From the NCBI GenBank assembly GCA_947165895.1, contig CAMVCB010000006.1, positions 124,001 to 188,000 of the forward strand: 64,000 nt of DNA. The letters run 5' to 3'. This DNA is from an uncultured Treponema sp. Its GTDB lineage: Bacteria > Spirochaetota > Spirochaetia > Treponematales > Treponemataceae. This document shows positions 61,047 to 64,000 of the stretch, piece after piece. The translations under genes were made by a program, and so were the position numbers. Each line of letters begins with the position of its first letter. Position 1 is the first letter of the stretch. The notes below the pieces were generated by a model. That model saw nothing but the letters and a program-made list of their open reading frames with translations. It was not told the DNA's origin and ran no database searches.

Positions 61047-61436
61047 ATGATATATTCTTATATAGAAGGAGACTTAGTAAATAATTTTTATTACCAAATA
61101 TTCAATTATACAAACTGGTGTAATTGTGAAATAATGCCTTTATTAAAATCTTATTGTTCCTTAAAAGGAAACGCCATATCAGAGGAAGAAACTTGTTACT
61201 TTTCGCCAGAATGGAAAGATTATGGTCTTGAATATTTTGGTGAGGACAAAGTTTTGTTTGATTTTCAGGCACCAGCTGTTGATGAAGACAAGCAGATAGT
61301 AATTTCATACCAAGAATTTTATGACATCGTGTACAAATACTATTCCGAGTATGCGAGCCAGCATCCAGAGGAACAAGACGAAATAATGCACTTGCTTGAG
61401 GAGCTGAAAAATAAGCTCAATATAGTCAAAGAGTAA
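61047..61436 (+). CDS. Candidate cognate immunity protein
   Basis: 129 residues, acidic (many Glu/Asp), as immunity proteins often are; AAGGAGG site before the ATG. CdiI-like layout, with DKVLFDFQAPAVDEDKQIVI in the middle, is consistent but not diagnostic. Coupled to the toxin module at 60374. The next boundary repeat starts 2 nt after its stop. Confidence 0.5.
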   Translation: MIYSYIEGDLVNNFYYQIFNYTNWCNCEIMPLLKSYCSLKGNAISEEETCYFSPEWKDYGLEYFGEDKVLFDFQAPAVDEDKQIVISYQEFYDIVYKYYSEYASQHPEEQDEIMHLLEELKNKLNIVKE

Positions 61437-61438
61437 TC

Positions 61439-61470
61439 CCCCCGCGCAAAGGATACGGAGGGCGCGAAGC
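61439..61470 (+). repeat. Toxin-module boundary repeat, copy 2
   Basis: Same 32-nt sequence as 60328-60359 with one change (G for C), encoding PRAKDTEGAK in frame. Confidence 0.8.
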
Positions 61471-61626
61471 GTTGCCGTAACGAAGAGCAGGCCATGAAGC
61501 AAAAGCGGAACCCGTAGCAGCCTGGTTTCAAGTTTTGCGACGAGCAAAACTTGAAATGCGCCAGCATGAAAAAAAGACGAAATTGACCGACTACCAGTAC
61601 ACGGAGAGCATAATTGACCGGCACTC
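61439..61626 (+). pseudogene. Decayed second toxin module
   Basis: After the boundary repeat the frame meets a stop at about 61516. Another frame gives KLTDYQYTESIIDRHS, typical of sequence ahead of toxin tips. A 13-bp perfect hairpin, TTTCAAGTTTTGC/GCAAAACTTGAAA, lies in between at 61526-61556. Confidence 0.55.
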
Positions 61627-61806
61627 ATAAACGATATTAAGCATGATTTTTATATTGATTATAGAACTGCTATTAAAAAATTACTTGAGTCTGATTGGGA
61701 TAATAAGAACCTTTTCGATGATTATAATGAAGCAGAAGCTTTCTATTTGGAATATTTAAAAAGACATGACGAAGAATATGAAGATAAAACAAAATGGTTG
61801 AAATGA
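61627..61806 (+). pseudogene. Start-less fragment, possible immunity-protein remnant
   Basis: About 59 codons with no ATG, GTG or TTG at the front, ending TKWLK. Acidic and helical. It sits where the immunity gene of the decayed module would be. The 61807-61979 stretch that follows holds no recognised gene. Confidence 0.4.
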
Positions 61807-61979
61807 TAACCAGATCCATTACCTTGGGAATACACAGATTTTATAGCTAACAAGCAGTACATAATGTAGAGAGTTCTTGTAATTTTCACCCATGAAGTTT
61901 CCAAAGTCATACACTTTTAGTACAGAAATGTAAAAAAATCGCACAAATGCTTTAGTGGAAACCGTCTTACACTATCCCT

Positions 61980-62759
61980 ATGATGATTCAGGGAAAGAGC
62001 TGCACACTGACTGTGGCAAAAGACTGTTACTATTATCCACTACCTTACAGCGAGGAAACTGTACGAAAAGCGTCGAAAGGCTTTGCTCTGCCAGGCGTCA
62101 TCGGCATTAGGAACAGAGAGAAACTTGTTGAAACCGGCAAAGCCATTACCGGCTGCGTGGTTACAAGACTTGAATATAACAATATTCTTGCTCTGTTCCT
62201 TTTGCTTTTTTATTCTGATGACAAGTTTGATATTCTTGTTGATAGAGTTTGTGAAAAGCTTATTTATAAAAATGTATCTGTAAAAGAATTTGAACTTAGA
62301 GCAGAAAACAAAGAAGCATTTTATTTTAGATTTGATGTAAAAGAAAATGAAGATTCTTATATAACTGGCTGGGATATTACTACACCATCTTTGCCCTGGA
62401 ACCAGTGCCGCACTTATTATTATGACGGTCACAGAGTAATTGCTGACTTGAAGACACTGCCTCTTGTTTACCGTTTTGAGCTTAGTGGCAAGTTTACTGA
62501 AAAAACAAAGTACCAGCTTACTCTTTACTTTCCATTAAACACAGAGCATTACCCGACACAGAATAAAATTGAAAAGCTTACAATTCAGATAGATGCCAGG
62601 AATGGAATCTGGCTGGACCTTTATGACTTGAAGCCTCTGGATGATATGGTGGACATCAACTGTGCTGACACAGTGCTTTGTTACCAGAAGTTTGAAGTAA
62701 CTGGAATTGTAGTTTTTAATATTCGAAACGCTGAACAAAATACACAGGTGGTACTATGA
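61980..62759 (+). CDS. Prophage structural protein, probably distal tail or tail-associated
   Basis: 259 residues, beta-rich, no signature motif. It overlaps the next gene by ATGA coupling, as in tail operons. The frame is open from 61956 with no ribosome site before the ATG at 61980, so its 5' end may have been affected by the island. Codon use returns to that of the phage head genes. Confidence 0.5.
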   Translation: MMIQGKSCTLTVAKDCYYYPLPYSEETVRKASKGFALPGVIGIRNREKLVETGKAITGCVVTRLEYNNILALFLLLFYSDDKFDILVDRVCEKLIYKNVSVKEFELRAENKEAFYFRFDVKENEDSYITGWDITTPSLPWNQCRTYYYDGHRVIADLKTLPLVYRFELSGKFTEKTKYQLTLYFPLNTEHYPTQNKIEKLTIQIDARNGIWLDLYDLKPLDDMVDINCADTVLCYQKFEVTGIVVFNIRNAEQNTQVVL

Positions 62760-64000
62760 GATTTTACGAGTTACCACCTGAAGTTGAAAATAAAATTCGC
62801 GATACAGACAGCCGCCCATTTGTAAGAGTTGTATTTGAGCTTGCAGATGGTGATGTTTATATTCCAGATTCTGACATATTTGAATGTGTTGCAACCTCAT
62901 ATAAAACAGAAGCCGGTGGAATTGTAAACTGCGGTGAACTTCTTCTTAAAGGTCTTTATGATGTAGAGCATAACGCTGAATATACAACAGGGCTTGGTGT
63001 TCAGATATGGTATTGTTTTGGAGAACGTGAAAACACTTTTTTCCGCTTTCACCTTTTTGTTGATGATAATGGATTTCAGAGCCAAGAGACAGGATATCTT
63101 GATAAGACTACCAAGGTACGCTTAATTGATTTGAGCTCTAAGCTTGATGATACAAAGCTGCAGCATAACTGGACTGATGCGCAGACTGTGGTTCACTCTG
63201 TTGTTTGTGACAGAACGAATCCTGAAAACTCACTTGTTCATATCATCGCAAAACGCGGCGGACTTAATGTAAATGAAATAAACTGTGGCTCTCTTCCTTT
63301 TGATATTCCTTATGTGATTGTTGTAGGTTCTGCCTGGAAAGAACTCTGTGCACTGGCAAAAGCTTATGACGCTGTTGTGGAATGCGGTAAGGATCTGACT
63401 CTTTCTTTTATTGAAAGTCCTTATGATGTTGAAAATGAATATTCTGAAGAAAGCGATTTTTCATTGGATGAAACAGAAATCACTCATTACAGATTTTTCA
63501 ATAATAACGATAAGTACGCAAACAACGTAAGACTTAAATACACTCGTTATGTTCAGACTGAACGCCAGGAGCTCTGGTCCTACTCTGATGCACCTGTGTG
63601 GTACGACGAGGATATGAAGCCTTATTATCCGTTCACGGATGATTCTAGAAAAATCATTTCTGATAACGATTATCAGGCTATTTATACGGCTAAGAACGAG
63701 GAAGGTAAAACTCGTAATGTTGTGTATGCGGACCAGCTAGATTCTGAGCAGGACTTCTTGAATGCAATTGAAGTGACTGGCGAAGATAAGCCTGTTGTAA
63801 TTCAGTACGACACTACAACTTATAAAGACCGTGCAATTGTGCAGCTTGGTCGTGACGGAAAACTTATTGGACTTCGTAAAGCTTCAATTACAGGTCGTGC
63901 GATTATTTCTGAAACTAACTACAGCATTTTTGTAAAGGATGACAATGAGATTGCGGCTAAAGGTCAGATTGTCAAAAACGTGACTTCAAAGTTTCTGTCT
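62756..64000 (+). CDS. Prophage tail/baseplate-hub-like protein, 3' end outside window
   Basis: At least 415 residues, open to the window end. The N-terminal LPPEVENKIRDTDSRPFVRVVF starts a domain continuing through SAWKELCALAKAYDAVVECG, similar to tail hub proteins in layout. It overlaps the previous gene by 4 nt. Exact role is uncertain. Confidence 0.55.
   Translation, partial: MRFYELPPEVENKIRDTDSRPFVRVVFELADGDVYIPDSDIFECVATSYKTEAGGIVNCGELLLKGLYDVEHNAEYTTGLGVQIWYCFGERENTFFRFHLFVDDNGFQSQETGYLDKTTKVRLIDLSSKLDDTKLQHNWTDAQTVVHSVVCDRTNPENSLVHIIAKRGGLNVNEINCGSLPFDIPYVIVVGSAWKELCALAKAYDAVVECGKDLTLSFIESPYDVENEYSEESDFSLDETEITHYRFFNNNDKYANNVRLKYTRYVQTERQELWSYSDAPVWYDEDMKPYYPFTDDSRKIISDNDYQAIYTAKNEEGKTRNVVYADQLDSEQDFLNAIEVTGEDKPVVIQYDTTTYKDRAIVQLGRDGKLIGLRKASITGRAIISETNYSIFVKDDNEIAAKGQIVKNVTSKFLS

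Overview
The window reads as a chromosome segment of a gut- or rumen-type spirochaete, most likely Treponema. The reasons are a FlaA periplasmic-flagellum sheath protein, a spirochaete-type SPASM protein, a bactofilin, many TPR proteins and moderate-to-low GC. Genus is inferred from gene content; species cannot be told from this sequence.

Region 1 (1-44.2 kb) is core chromosome. It holds two phosphohexomutase paralogues, a phosphorelay operon (hybrid histidine kinase, Hpt, HD-GYP response regulator), a HTH-EIIA(PtsN) regulator, an RluA-family pseudouridine synthase, rmlB, bactofilin, mtaB, a DUF2971 protein, tRNA-Pro, thrS, hslO and ssrA. A partner-switch module follows (RsbW-like kinase, STAS antagonist, GAF-PP2C phosphatase), then metallophosphoesterase and TPR genes, mutL-xseB-xseA, and a glycan-type cluster (SPASM protein, glycosyltransferase, a cytidylyltransferase/PseG/methyltransferase fusion, ATP-grasp). 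That cluster runs into an amidase, a GerMN protein, flaA and a (p)ppGpp-synthetase/TPR protein.

Region 2 (44.4-53.7 kb and 61.9-64.0 kb) is an HK97-type prophage placed directly after tRNA-Phe: integrase, excisionase-like protein, terminase small and large subunits, portal, a LuxR-type response regulator, prohead protease, major capsid protein and head-tail connectors, then tail or baseplate genes that run off the window.

Region 3 (about 53.8-61.9 kb) is an accessory island that splits the phage structural operon exactly where tail-tube and tape-measure genes would be expected. It contains small secreted or membrane proteins, SMI1/KNR4- and GAD-like immunity proteins, an orphan polymorphic-toxin C-terminal module with a candidate immunity gene, several decayed genes, a duplicated gene start, one attC-like integron site and a 32-nt repeat that marks the start of successive toxin modules.

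A recurrent structural signal crosses these regions: five intergenic imperfect palindromes of about 120-133 nt (near 10.1, 17.0, 20.0, 21.6 and 52.7 kb). The two next to tRNA-Pro and tmRNA have the same architecture: RNA gene, terminator, element starting with an inverted T-arm and ending with a copy of that RNA gene's 3' end, second terminator. This is the best candidate here for an undescribed small element. Several genes also lack a Shine-Dalgarno sequence and have a -10-like box just before the start codon, suggesting leaderless transcripts.
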